From the NCBI GenBank assembly GCA_024277605.1, contig JAJRUU010000264.1, positions 1 through 7,616 on the forward strand: a stretch of DNA of 7,616 nucleotides, written 5' to 3'. Positions 1 through 5,484 of the stretch are shown in pieces. Below the pieces are notes generated by a model, which did no database searches, was not told the origin of the DNA, and worked only from the letters and a program-made list of their open reading frames with translations. The translations under genes were made by a program, and so were the position numbers. The stretch comes from a bacterium (lineage in GTDB: Bacteria; SZUA-182; SZUA-191; JAJRXT01). Positions within the stretch are counted from its first letter, which is position 1. Every line of letters starts with the position of its first letter.

Positions 1-916
1 CTTCGCTTAAGCTCCCCTTAATGCGGCAGCCTGCGGCATGATAATGCCCTCCCCCGTTGAATTCCTGGGCAAGTTGAGCCACATTCACATCACCCTTGGA
101 ACGCATGGATACCTTATAGTAATCGTCACTTATTTGATGAAAAATGATGGCTACCCGCACCCCTATTAATGATTTAGGATAATTGATAAAATTATCTGTC
201 TCCCACGCTTTTGCCCCACATTGTTTAAACATGTCCTGAGTAATGACAACGCTGGCTATCTGTCCCTCGCAGCAGACTTCCATTGCCTCTAAGCTATCTG
301 CCAATAGTTTCAGCGTCGAAGGCGGAATATTCTCATACAGCTGCTCAGCCACGTAACTGGGATCAGCTCCCAAATCCACCAATTGACCGGCTAATTTAAG
401 GCTTTGTGATGTAGTATTATCAAAATGAAAGCTGCCGGTATCAGTAAGGATTCCCGTATATATATTAGTAGCTATGTCAGCATCCAGCTCTATATCCCAC
501 TCCCTGATCAATTCATAAACCAGCTCGGCGGTAGAACAGGCATCCCCACGGCCCCAGTTTAAGTTTCCAAATGGGTCACCATGATAATGATGGTCGACAT
601 TTATTACCAGTGCCTGATCTGAAATTGCCCACTCACCCGCCCGACTCAAATCGGCACAATCTAAGACGAACACCACATCGAAGTCGCCACTTATGCTGTC
701 TGATTGCTGAATTACTTCCGCATAGGGTAAAAAGCGATACACATCCGGCAGCAAACTGGTGTTTATTATGCTCACCTGCTTACCCAACTGGGTAAGCGCA
801 CCATAGAGCGCAAGTTGTGAACCGATGGCATCCCCATCCGGATTTATGTGAGAAGTAATTAAGGGCCTTACGGCCGAAACTGCTGCTTTTAAAATATGCT
901 CCTGGGTTTCGTTTAT
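1..916 (-). CDS. nrnA: DHH/DHHA1 phosphoesterase, NrnA-like (3' end outside window)
   Basis: Expected role: cytoplasmic oligoribonuclease/pAp phosphatase that degrades 2-5 nt RNA and 3'-phosphoadenosine 5'-phosphate. I translated it by hand because it lacks a usual start codon. Counting from the ATA at 914-916 as residue 1, the DHH metal motifs are in order: HINPDGD (23-29), LDCAD with D86, VDHH (107-110) and GILTDTGSF with D159. The C-terminal substrate-binding signature FNGGGHYHAAG of the DHHA1 domain lies close to the cut end. About 305 codons are present against roughly 320 in the family, so only a short tail is missing. It follows rbfA directly, as in many bacteria (rbfA-nrnA-truB). Start: the open frame upstream, back to an in-frame TGA, contains no ATG, GTG or TTG. 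The ATA at 914-916 sits 5 nt after GGGGGAG and overlaps the rbfA stop by one base. The family call is firm; the start is not. Confidence 0.93.
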   Translation of the reverse strand, partial: MNETQEHILKAAVSAVRPLITSHINPDGDAIGSQLALYGALTQLGKQVSIINTSLLPDVYRFLPYAEVIQQSDSISGDFDVVFVLDCADLSRAGEWAISDQALVINVDHHYHGDPFGNLNWGRGDACSTAELVYELIREWDIELDADIATNIYTGILTDTGSFHFDNTTSQSLKLAGQLVDLGADPSYVAEQLYENIPPSTLKLLADSLEAMEVCCEGQIASVVITQDMFKQCGAKAWETDNFINYPKSLIGVRVAIIFHQISDDYYKVSMRSKGDVNVAQLAQEFNGGGHYHAAGCRIKGSLSE

Positions 917-1275
917 TATAACTCCCCCTTTTTTTTCAATTCCTGTAATACATGATCTATATGGAAACCGTGAGCAATCGCTTCATCGTCTTTGAAGATT
1001 AGCTCAGGAACGCAGCGTAGTTTCAGGCTATGTCCCAACTCTCTCCTGATAAAACGCTTCGCCTTGTCTAAGCCCAGCAAGGTTTGGGAAATTTGTTCTT
1101 CATCCCCCATCATAGTTACATACACCCTGGCACAACGCAAATCATCACTTAACTTTACCTTGGTTATGGTTAGTTGTTTCAATCGGGGATCGCTAATCTG
1201 ACGCAGGAGTATCCGGTAAATCTCCTGGTGAATAAGCTCTCCCACCCGTTCTGCCCGCTTATATTGTTTAACCAT
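916..1275 (-). CDS. rbfA: 30S ribosome-binding factor A
   Basis: RbfA is a single KH-like domain protein that binds the 30S subunit near helix 1 of 16S rRNA and assists late maturation and cold adaptation. The 119-residue length is typical. The N-terminal helix with RAERVGELIHQEIYRIL, the strand DPRLKQLTITKVKLSDDL, then ARVYVTM and the helix-strand end in CVPELIFKDDEA match the family pattern. The ATG at 1273-1275 is preceded by an A-rich stretch and only a distant AGGGA, so the ribosome site is weak. In most bacteria rbfA follows infB; here aroC lies upstream instead, across a 181-bp gap filled with repeats. The stop TAA is immediately followed by the nrnA reading frame, suggesting translational coupling. 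The ribosome site for nrnA (AAGGGGGAG) lies inside the last rbfA codons. Confidence 0.96.
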   Translation of the reverse strand: MVKQYKRAERVGELIHQEIYRILLRQISDPRLKQLTITKVKLSDDLRCARVYVTMMGDEEQISQTLLGLDKAKRFIRRELGHSLKLRCVPELIFKDDEAIAHGFHIDHVLQELKKKGEL

Positions 1276-1301
1276 CTTTTTTTCGTTCCCTTTAAGGGCA
1301 A

Positions 1302-1320
1302 TTTTTCAAGGTGCCCATAA
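1302..1320 (-). repeat. Dispersed 19-bp repeat motif, copy A
   Basis: The plus strand reads TTTTTCAAGGTGCCCATAA. It is one of six related motifs in the window, the others lying near 4993-5011, 5049-5067, 6311-6329, 6471-6489 and 7124-7142. This copy is 27 bp upstream of the rbfA start. Its TGCCC pairs with GGGCA at 1296-1300, so the leader can fold into a small stem. Confidence 0.6.
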
Positions 1321-1340
1321 GTTATTCATCTAGTAATAAC

Positions 1341-1423
1341 TAATGTAGGTTGGGTTGAGGGACGTAACCCAACACTATCGGTAGTTTTGTTGGGTTTAAC
1401 GAAGTGAAACCCAACCTACGTTA
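1341..1423. repeat. Compound palindromic dispersed repeat (MITE/REP-like)
   Basis: The outer arms 1341-1356 and 1408-1423 are inverted copies with 15 of 16 positions matching, including a perfect GTAGGTTGGGTT/AACCCAACCTAC. Inside are two smaller hairpins: TTGGGTT (1350-1356) with AACCCAA (1366-1372), and TTGGGTTT (1390-1397) with AAACCCAA (1407-1414). The motif TTGGGTT therefore appears four times in alternating orientation. Elements with GTAGGTTGGGTT...AACCCAACC arms are known as dispersed non-coding repeats in many bacterial genomes. No transposase is present. It sits between aroC and rbfA. A further small inverted repeat, GTTATT (1321-1326) with AATAAC (1335-1340), lies just beside it. Confidence 0.8.
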
Positions 1424-1433
1424 TAAACTGTTT

Positions 1434-1456
1434 TAATCAAAGGGGACTTTGTCCCC
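1434..1456 (-). terminator. Terminator-like hairpin directly after aroC
   Basis: On the minus strand GGGGACAAAGTCCCC forms a 6-bp GC-rich stem with a 3-nt loop (1442-1456), followed by TTTGATT. The stem begins on the base after the aroC stop codon TAG. The T-tract is interrupted, so termination may be partial. The palindrome belongs to the GGGGAC...GTCCCC family repeated through the window. Confidence 0.5.
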
Positions 1457-2617
1457 CTAGAATTTTTCCACTTGCTCCATATAGCCCGCATAATTCCGCT
1501 CGATTTCTTCTAAGGAATCACCGCCGAATTTTTCCAACATCGACTGGGCGAGCTCGAAGGCCACTACCGCCTCACCAATCACCCCGGCCGCAGGCACCGC
1601 ACACACATCAGCGCGCTCTTTGGCTGCCGGAAACGGTTTTTTACTTATTATATCCACTGAAGACAATGGCTTCTTTAAAGTAGGAATGGGTTTCATGGCT
1701 GCCCGCATCACGATATTTTCCCCGCTGCTCATGCCACCCTCAATTCCACCGGCATTATTGGTTTTACGATAGAATCTATGCTGCTCGGCATTATAAAAAA
1801 GCTCATCGTGAACCTGGGAACCAAAGCGGCGGCTGGTTTCAAAACCCAAGCCCACCTCCACCCCTTTTATGGCCTGGATGCTCATCAGCGCCTTAGCCAA
1901 TTGGGCGTCCAGCTTCCGCTCCCAATGCACATGGCTCCCCAAGCCCACCGGCAGGTTGGTAGCAATTACCTCAAATACCCCACCGACACTATCTCCTTCG
2001 GCCTTCGCCTGGTCTATAGTTTCCATCATCCGGGCGGCGGCCGCTTTATCGGTACACCTCACCGGCGACGCCTCAGCCGCTTCCATAATCTCTTGCGGGG
2101 TCAACTCGGGGTGTTTCGCGCAAACCCCTCCAATTTCCAGCACATGACTGATGACATTTACGAAGAAGCGATGCAGCAGCTGTTTACACACCGCACCTAC
2201 CGCCACTCTGGCCGCAGTTTCACGGGCGCTGGAGCGTTCCAGTATGTTTCGCAGGTCACGCTGGGCATACTTGATCCCTCCCGCCAGATCAGCATGTCCC
2301 GGACGGGGTTGGGTAATCGTTTCAGTAATACCCGCACCCGCTTCTATAGCCATAACATGTTGCCAGTTTTTCCAGTCTTTGTTGGCTATGTTGAGTGTAA
2401 TAGGGCTGCCTATGGTGTATCCACTCCGCACCCCGGAGGTGATCTTTACCCTGTCCTGCTCTATTTTCATGCGCCCACCACGGCCGTAACCAAGCTGGCG
2501 GCGGGCCAACTCCAAGTCGATATGATCCTGAGTAAGCTCCAGGCCGGCCGGGATACCCTCCAGGATAGCAGTCAAGCCAGGACCATGAGATTCACCGGCG
2601 GTTAGATAACGTAGCAT
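1457..2617 (-). CDS. aroC: Chorismate synthase
   Basis: Chorismate synthase converts 5-enolpyruvylshikimate-3-phosphate to chorismate with reduced FMN, the last shared step of aromatic amino acid synthesis, in the cytosol. The 386 residues fit the family. Visible signatures are GESHGPG (8-14, with H11), GRGGRMKIEQD (45-55), RPGHADLAGGIKY (105-117, with H108), RNILERSSARETAARVA, and near the C-terminus RFGSQVHDE, NNAGGIEGGMSSGE and RAAMKPIPTL. The start gives the usual MLRYLTAGESHG N-terminus. It begins only 5 nt after the stop of the TPR gene. The best Shine-Dalgarno (AAGGAG, inside the end of the TPR gene) is 14 nt away, so coupling to upstream translation is likely. No domain for its own flavin reduction is present (monofunctional type). 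A terminator-like hairpin follows the stop. Confidence 0.98.
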   Translation of the reverse strand: MLRYLTAGESHGPGLTAILEGIPAGLELTQDHIDLELARRQLGYGRGGRMKIEQDRVKITSGVRSGYTIGSPITLNIANKDWKNWQHVMAIEAGAGITETITQPRPGHADLAGGIKYAQRDLRNILERSSARETAARVAVGAVCKQLLHRFFVNVISHVLEIGGVCAKHPELTPQEIMEAAEASPVRCTDKAAAARMMETIDQAKAEGDSVGGVFEVIATNLPVGLGSHVHWERKLDAQLAKALMSIQAIKGVEVGLGFETSRRFGSQVHDELFYNAEQHRFYRKTNNAGGIEGGMSSGENIVMRAAMKPIPTLKKPLSSVDIISKKPFPAAKERADVCAVPAAGVIGEAVVAFELAQSMLEKFGGDSLEEIERNYAGYMEQVEKF

Positions 2618-2622
2618 GGTTT

Positions 2623-3300
2623 TTATGATGACTCCTTAGCTTTTTGTACCCAGTCCTTAACCCGAGCGCTCATGGGGTGCTCAGGAAAATTATCCAAAAA
2701 TCCCTGCCAGGCGGTAATTGCCCCCTGATTGTCATGTTTGTCATCTCGCAGGATAATACCCAGATTCATGCGGGCAGTTGCATGTTTGGGGTCTTTTTCA
2801 ATAACTTTTTTGAGCTCGGCAATAGCCTCATCGGGTTGTTTCAGTCGGCGATACATCACCGCCATATCCACCCTGACATCAGAAAGAGTTGGGTCTATCG
2901 CCAGCACTCGCTGGTAAAACTCTACCGCTTGTTGATACTGTCCGGTATCAAAATACAAATTGCCTAATTGAGTGAGGACGGCAATATGCTGAGGCTCTAT
3001 TTCTAATACTTTATTATAGTTTTCAACCGCTTGTTTGTTTTGCTCAAGTCCATAGTATATATTTCCTAATTGGAACCAGGCGTCTATGTTTTTGGGATCG
3101 CTCTCCAACAGAGATTGGTATTCCTTTATAACATGATCAAACTGAGCCATTGTAGGTTGGGCCGGAACATCTGCCGCAGGCGTCTGCGGCGCATAAGGGC
3201 GCTCAACAGTTTGATCGTTAAACAATTTAGGCGTCACTAACCCCATCACAAAGCCCAGCACCAGGCCAGCCAACCCAACAACCACTATTTCCTTTTTCAT
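2623..3300 (-). CDS. Membrane-anchored tetratricopeptide repeat protein
   Basis: A 225-residue protein of unknown specific function. Residues 5-24 form one hydrophobic segment after MKKE, most likely an uncleaved N-terminal anchor, since there is no clear cleavage site or lipobox. A proline/alanine-rich linker (about 33-50) follows. Four TPR units fill the rest: roughly 72-103, 106-137, 140-171 and 174-209, with the typical W/A-LG--Y---G-Y--A---Y--- pattern and closing proline (IEP, IDP, KDP). The layout resembles CcmH/NrfG-like and other periplasm-facing TPR scaffolds; I cannot choose among them and no cytochrome-maturation genes are nearby. The ATG has AGGAG 6 nt upstream. It lies between the CysO-like gene (33-nt gap) and aroC (5-nt gap), so the three are probably co-transcribed. 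Confidence 0.9.
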   Translation of the reverse strand: MKKEIVVVGLAGLVLGFVMGLVTPKLFNDQTVERPYAPQTPAADVPAQPTMAQFDHVIKEYQSLLESDPKNIDAWFQLGNIYYGLEQNKQAVENYNKVLEIEPQHIAVLTQLGNLYFDTGQYQQAVEFYQRVLAIDPTLSDVRVDMAVMYRRLKQPDEAIAELKKVIEKDPKHATARMNLGIILRDDKHDNQGAITAWQGFLDNFPEHPMSARVKDWVQKAKESS

Positions 3301-3333
3301 TAACCGCTCCTAATATTATAATAAATGCCTGCC

Positions 3334-3615
3334 TTAACAACCACCACCGGCAATAGCCGGAATAATGGAGATTTCATCGCCGGATTTAATAGCAGTCGAT
3401 TCAGCGTTTAAGAAGCGAATATCTTCTCCGTTTAGATAAATATTTACAAACCGCCTTACCTTACCCTGCTCATCACAAATCCTGTCCTTAATGCCGGGAT
3501 ATTGTTCTTCCATATTGTCAATCAAGCTGGTAACATTCTCTCCCTCAGCGTTTACTTCAGACTGCCGATTTACCAGTTTCTGCAAGGGAGTAGGGATTTT
3601 AACTTTAACGGGCAA
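3334..3615 (-). CDS. CysO-like / MoaD-ThiS family sulfur carrier with GGGC tail
   Basis: A 93-residue ubiquitin-fold protein. From memory it follows mycobacterial CysO along its length: VKIPTPLQ at the start, then a HRFVNIY-like segment (RRFVNIYLNGEDIRF, 54-68) and IIPAIAGG (84-91). CysO carries sulfur as a C-terminal thiocarboxylate used by a PLP enzyme to make cysteine; ThiS, MoaD and QbsE work alike. Oddity: the sequence continues for two residues (G92, C93) after the diglycine, so the carrier cannot be activated at GG91 without trimming. QbsE has a comparable two-residue tail removed by a JAMM protease. Neither a JAMM protease nor a ThiF/MoeB-type activating enzyme is in the window. The start is TTG, chosen because a complete anti-16S sequence lies 5 nt upstream. 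It lies downstream of thrC and upstream of the TPR gene. Family call firm; actual sulfur acceptor unknown. Confidence 0.88.
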   Translation of the reverse strand: MPVKVKIPTPLQKLVNRQSEVNAEGENVTSLIDNMEEQYPGIKDRICDEQGKVRRFVNIYLNGEDIRFLNAESTAIKSGDEISIIPAIAGGGC

Positions 3616-3620
3616 CTATA

Positions 3621-3630
3621 TCACCTCCTT
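3621..3630 (-). promoter_or_regulatory. Full-length Shine-Dalgarno for the CysO-like gene
   Basis: The minus strand reads AAGGAGGTGA, complementary to the whole 3' end of bacterial 16S rRNA (UCACCUCCUU), 5 nt before the TTG start at 3613-3615. This decides the start and suggests high translation despite the weak start codon. Confidence 0.9.
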
Positions 3631-3636
3631 GGGGGG

Positions 3637-3651
3637 GGGGACATGGTCCCC
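3637..3651. repeat. GGGGAC-ATG-GTCCCC palindrome with G-run
   Basis: A 6-bp perfect inverted repeat with 3-nt loop, flanked on one side by a run of T on the plus strand (3652-3657) and on the other by six further G, making a 10-G run at 3631-3640. On the minus strand it sits in the leader of the CysO-like gene, directly before the Shine-Dalgarno, and has no T-tract in that direction. It is therefore not a terminator for the operon. As RNA it would place a stem next to the ribosome site. Confidence 0.65.
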
Positions 3652-3660
3652 TTTTTTATT

Positions 3661-3689
3661 AATATCTCTCAACCTAAAACGCCTATCAA
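3661..3689 (-). promoter_or_regulatory. Possible sigma70-like promoter for cysO-like/TPR/aroC
   Basis: On the minus strand TTGATA (3684-3689, 5 of 6 to consensus) is followed after 17 nt by GATATT (3661-3666, 4 of 6). It lies between the thrC hairpin and the CysO-like gene and points the right way. Only moderate match to consensus. Confidence 0.35.
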
Positions 3690-3719
3690 AAATCTCAAGT
3701 TTACATAAATGCAATTTGC

Positions 3720-3738
3720 AAAAAGGGGATTCATCCCC
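3720..3738 (-). terminator. Intrinsic terminator overlapping the thrC stop codon
   Basis: On the minus strand GGGGAT-GA-ATCCCC (3725-3738) is followed directly by TTTTT (3720-3724), a compact rho-independent terminator shape. The stem includes the last thrC codons and its TGA stop (3731-3733). It is a variant of the GGGGAC...GTCCCC palindrome seen elsewhere in the window. The 2-nt loop would need to open by at least one pair. Confidence 0.6.
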
Positions 3739-4975
3739 ATTTATCCCCCCCCATTACATGTTTCTCAAATGAGGCCAGATTTGGTTCGATTTCGGTAGGT
3801 TTTCCGATATTAGCCGCTACCGCATCCATAGTTTTCAGTCCGTTACCGGTTATGCAGATGACGATGGATTCATCCGTGGGAATGCGGCCTTGTTCTATCA
3901 GTTTTTTGGTCACCGCTACCGTCACTCCACCGGCAGTTTCCGTGAAAATACCCTCCGTCTGGGCCAGCAGCTTTATGCCGTCAATAATTTCCTCATTGGT
4001 AGCTTCTTCACCATAGCCACCACTTTCTTTAACCACCTGCAAGCTGTAATAGCCGTCAGCCGGATTGCCGATAGCTAATGATTTGGCAATAGTCACCGGT
4101 CTTACCGGACGGATAGCATCCTCACCCTGTTTGATGGCGGTAACTATCGGGGCACAGCCCTTGCCTTGTGCGGCGTATACCGAAGTATTCGGCGGGGTAT
4201 CCGTCAAGCCCAATTCATGAAGCTCATTGAAGCTCTTCCAAATCTTGGTAATCAGCGAGCCGCTGGCCGCCGGCGCCACGATATGATCCGGATAGGCCCA
4301 GCCCAACTGTTCCGCAATTTCAAAGCCATAGGTTTTAGAACCCTCAGCATAGAAGGGCCGCAGATTTATATTCACAAAGGCCCAATCATAACTTTGCGCT
4401 ATTTCAGAGCACAGACGGTTTACCTCATCGTAATTACCTTCAACCGCCACCAAGTGCGGTGCATAGATGAGCGAACCGACCACTTTCCCCAGTTCCAGGT
4501 CAGCCGGAATGAAGATGTAGCCGTTAAACTGCGCCTGGGCCGCATGCGCCGAAACTGCATTACCGAGATTACCGGTAGAGGCGCAGGCCACCGTGTCGAA
4601 GCCAAACTCCCTGGCCTTAGACAGCGCTACCGCCACCACCCGATCCTTGAAGGAGAACGTGGGATGACATACTGAATCATCCTTTATATATAACTGACTA
4701 ACCCCCAGTTCATCAGCCAATCTATGAGCCCTGATCAGGGGAGTATAGCCGGAATTAAGACCAACCGTGGGATCACCGTCTATAGGCAGCAATTCCCGAT
4801 AGCGCCACATATTGGACTCTCTGGAGCTAATCACCTGTCGAGTCAGCGCCTTAGCAATAGCCTGATAATCGTAGACCACTTCCAATGGTCCAAAGCAGAA
4901 TTCGCACACATAGATCGGCGCTTTTTCGTACTCCTTCCCACACTCACGGCACTTTAATCCCAGTACATAAGACAA
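3731..4975 (-). CDS. thrC: Threonine synthase, zinc-ribbon type, PLP-dependent
   Basis: Converts O-phosphohomoserine to threonine with pyridoxal phosphate in the cytosol. The 414 residues open with a zinc ribbon (C9-x2-C12 ... C24-x2-C27), then the fold-type II PLP core. The PLP lysine is K110 in HPTFSFKDR. The phosphate-binding loop is STGNLGNA (133-140), and the C-terminal glycine-rich stretch is VICITGNGLK. The start is TTG (4973-4975), supported by AGGGGGA about 7 nt upstream; no ATG is available at the right distance. The 3' end lies in a repeat: the last codons and the TGA stop form a palindrome, and an 8-G run encodes MGGD, so the extreme C-terminus could vary by slippage. Downstream is a CysO-like sulfur carrier. 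Because CysO partners a related PLP enzyme in mycobacteria, a sulfur-using variant cannot be excluded, but the sequence itself looks like ordinary ThrC. Confidence 0.93.
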   Translation of the reverse strand: MSYVLGLKCRECGKEYEKAPIYVCEFCFGPLEVVYDYQAIAKALTRQVISSRESNMWRYRELLPIDGDPTVGLNSGYTPLIRAHRLADELGVSQLYIKDDSVCHPTFSFKDRVVAVALSKAREFGFDTVACASTGNLGNAVSAHAAQAQFNGYIFIPADLELGKVVGSLIYAPHLVAVEGNYDEVNRLCSEIAQSYDWAFVNINLRPFYAEGSKTYGFEIAEQLGWAYPDHIVAPAASGSLITKIWKSFNELHELGLTDTPPNTSVYAAQGKGCAPIVTAIKQGEDAIRPVRPVTIAKSLAIGNPADGYYSLQVVKESGGYGEEATNEEIIDGIKLLAQTEGIFTETAGGVTVAVTKKLIEQGRIPTDESIVICITGNGLKTMDAVAANIGKPTEIEPNLASFEKHVMGGDKWG

Positions 4976-4994
4976 AAATAATCCCCCTGCTTTT

Positions 4995-5065
4995 AAGGAT
5001 GCCTTGAAAAAGGGGACCAGTCCCCTTGTTCTCGTAGAAAATTTCTAATTTTTTAAGGTACCCTT
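4995..5065. repeat. Short repeat element with 17-bp inverted ends in the thrC leader
   Basis: The left end 4995-5011 and right end 5049-5065 are inverted with 14 of 17 positions matching; the three mismatches are transitions that allow G-U pairs in RNA. Inside lie GGGGACCAGTCCCC (5012-5025) and TAGAAA-A-TTTCTA (5035-5047). The stretch 5002-5025 recurs without change at 6320-6343. No coding capacity and no obvious target-site duplication. It looks like a small non-autonomous element or REP-type unit. Confidence 0.65.
5007..5025 (-). terminator. Terminator-shaped hairpin upstream of thrC
   Basis: On the minus strand GGGGAC-TG-GTCCCC is followed by TTTTTC. It could end transcripts of tmk-ricT and the thioredoxin-fold gene, or act as an attenuator for the promoter at about 5114-5119. 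The T-tract also pairs with the A-rich right arm of the enclosing repeat, so two competing folds are possible. Confidence 0.45.
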
Positions 5066-5113
5066 ATGTTAATTTTATTCGATTCATATGTAAAAGCGCT
5101 AACTGAACTTTGA

Positions 5114-5122
5114 ATTATACCA
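5114..5122 (-). promoter_or_regulatory. Extended -10 promoter candidate for thrC
   Basis: The minus strand reads TGG followed by TATAAT (5114-5119), a perfect -10 with the extended TGn motif. The -35 is poor: TTGATA occurs only at a 20-nt distance, inside the end of the upstream gene. A transcript would begin near 5107 and have a leader of about 130 nt before thrC, covering the repeat-derived hairpins. Confidence 0.5.
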
Positions 5123-5136
5123 CAACTCAAAGATAA

Positions 5137-5484
5137 CTATATCAAATATAAATCTTCATCAGGATCAACTTTGGGCTTCCGCTTTTCCTCAATTTCAATA
5201 TCGAGCGCATCAGGTTCTTTGTTAAACACTTCCCGTTTCAGCGCCAGATATGTTTTATAAAGCGTGGTTTTTCCATTATCATGCACCAGAAAAAACGGCG
5301 CTATATCAATCCCGTACTATTTGGCTACCTTATACCCCGCTGATTCAGAATCGTTTACATCCGCCCAAATAACCTCATCAATGTATCGCATCTCATCGTT
5401 TTCTTTTAGTCTTTGAGCCACCTCGCGGCACTTTTTACACTCCTGTCCATCCGCCATGATTTTTTTAACCATAACTATTCTCAT
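5137..5484 (-). pseudogene. Thioredoxin-fold (glutaredoxin-like) gene with in-frame TAG
   Basis: The frame reads 115 residues with one TAG at codon 56 (5317-5319). Before it: MADGQECKKCREVAQRL, a thioredoxin-type CxxC (C16, C19), then a YIDEVIWADV strand. After it: YGIDIAPFFLVHDNGK, with A62-P63 in the place of the cis-proline, and a charged tail ending PDEDLYLI. Both halves are needed for one thioredoxin fold, so the TAG interrupts a previously complete gene. A single base change from AAG or CAG would explain it, since K or Q fits before YGI. TAG is the normal stop of ricT, aroC and this gene, so recoding is unlikely. The ATG follows the ricT stop with no gap, so the gene is coupled to ricT. 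Options: recent pseudogene, sequencing error, or suppressible readthrough. Exact family not recognised beyond the fold. Confidence 0.75.

Noticed and set aside
1341..1423. CRISPR-like repeats
   Set aside because: The TTGGGTT copies alternate in orientation and lack equal spacers; they form a palindromic element instead.
1778..2605. 275-codon open frame on the plus strand opposite aroC
   Set aside because: Antisense shadow of a strongly conserved gene; no recognisable motifs and no plausible ribosome site.
3315..3320. Perfect TATAAT on the minus strand before the TPR gene
   Set aside because: A transcript from it would start inside or after the Shine-Dalgarno (3307-3311), and there is no suitable -35; the match is most likely chance in an AT-rich gap.
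4166..4675. 169-codon plus-strand open frame opposite thrC
   Set aside because: Arg- and His-rich shadow composition, overlaps the well-supported ThrC core.
4976..5110. T-box or other amino-acid riboswitch upstream of thrC
   Set aside because: No T-box consensus or other recognised riboswitch core is visible; the structure is accounted for by the repeat element.
5317..5319. TAG as a pyrrolysine or recoded sense codon
   Set aside because: TAG ends ricT, aroC and the gene itself in this window, no pyl genes or recoding signal are visible, and a single mutation explains it more simply.
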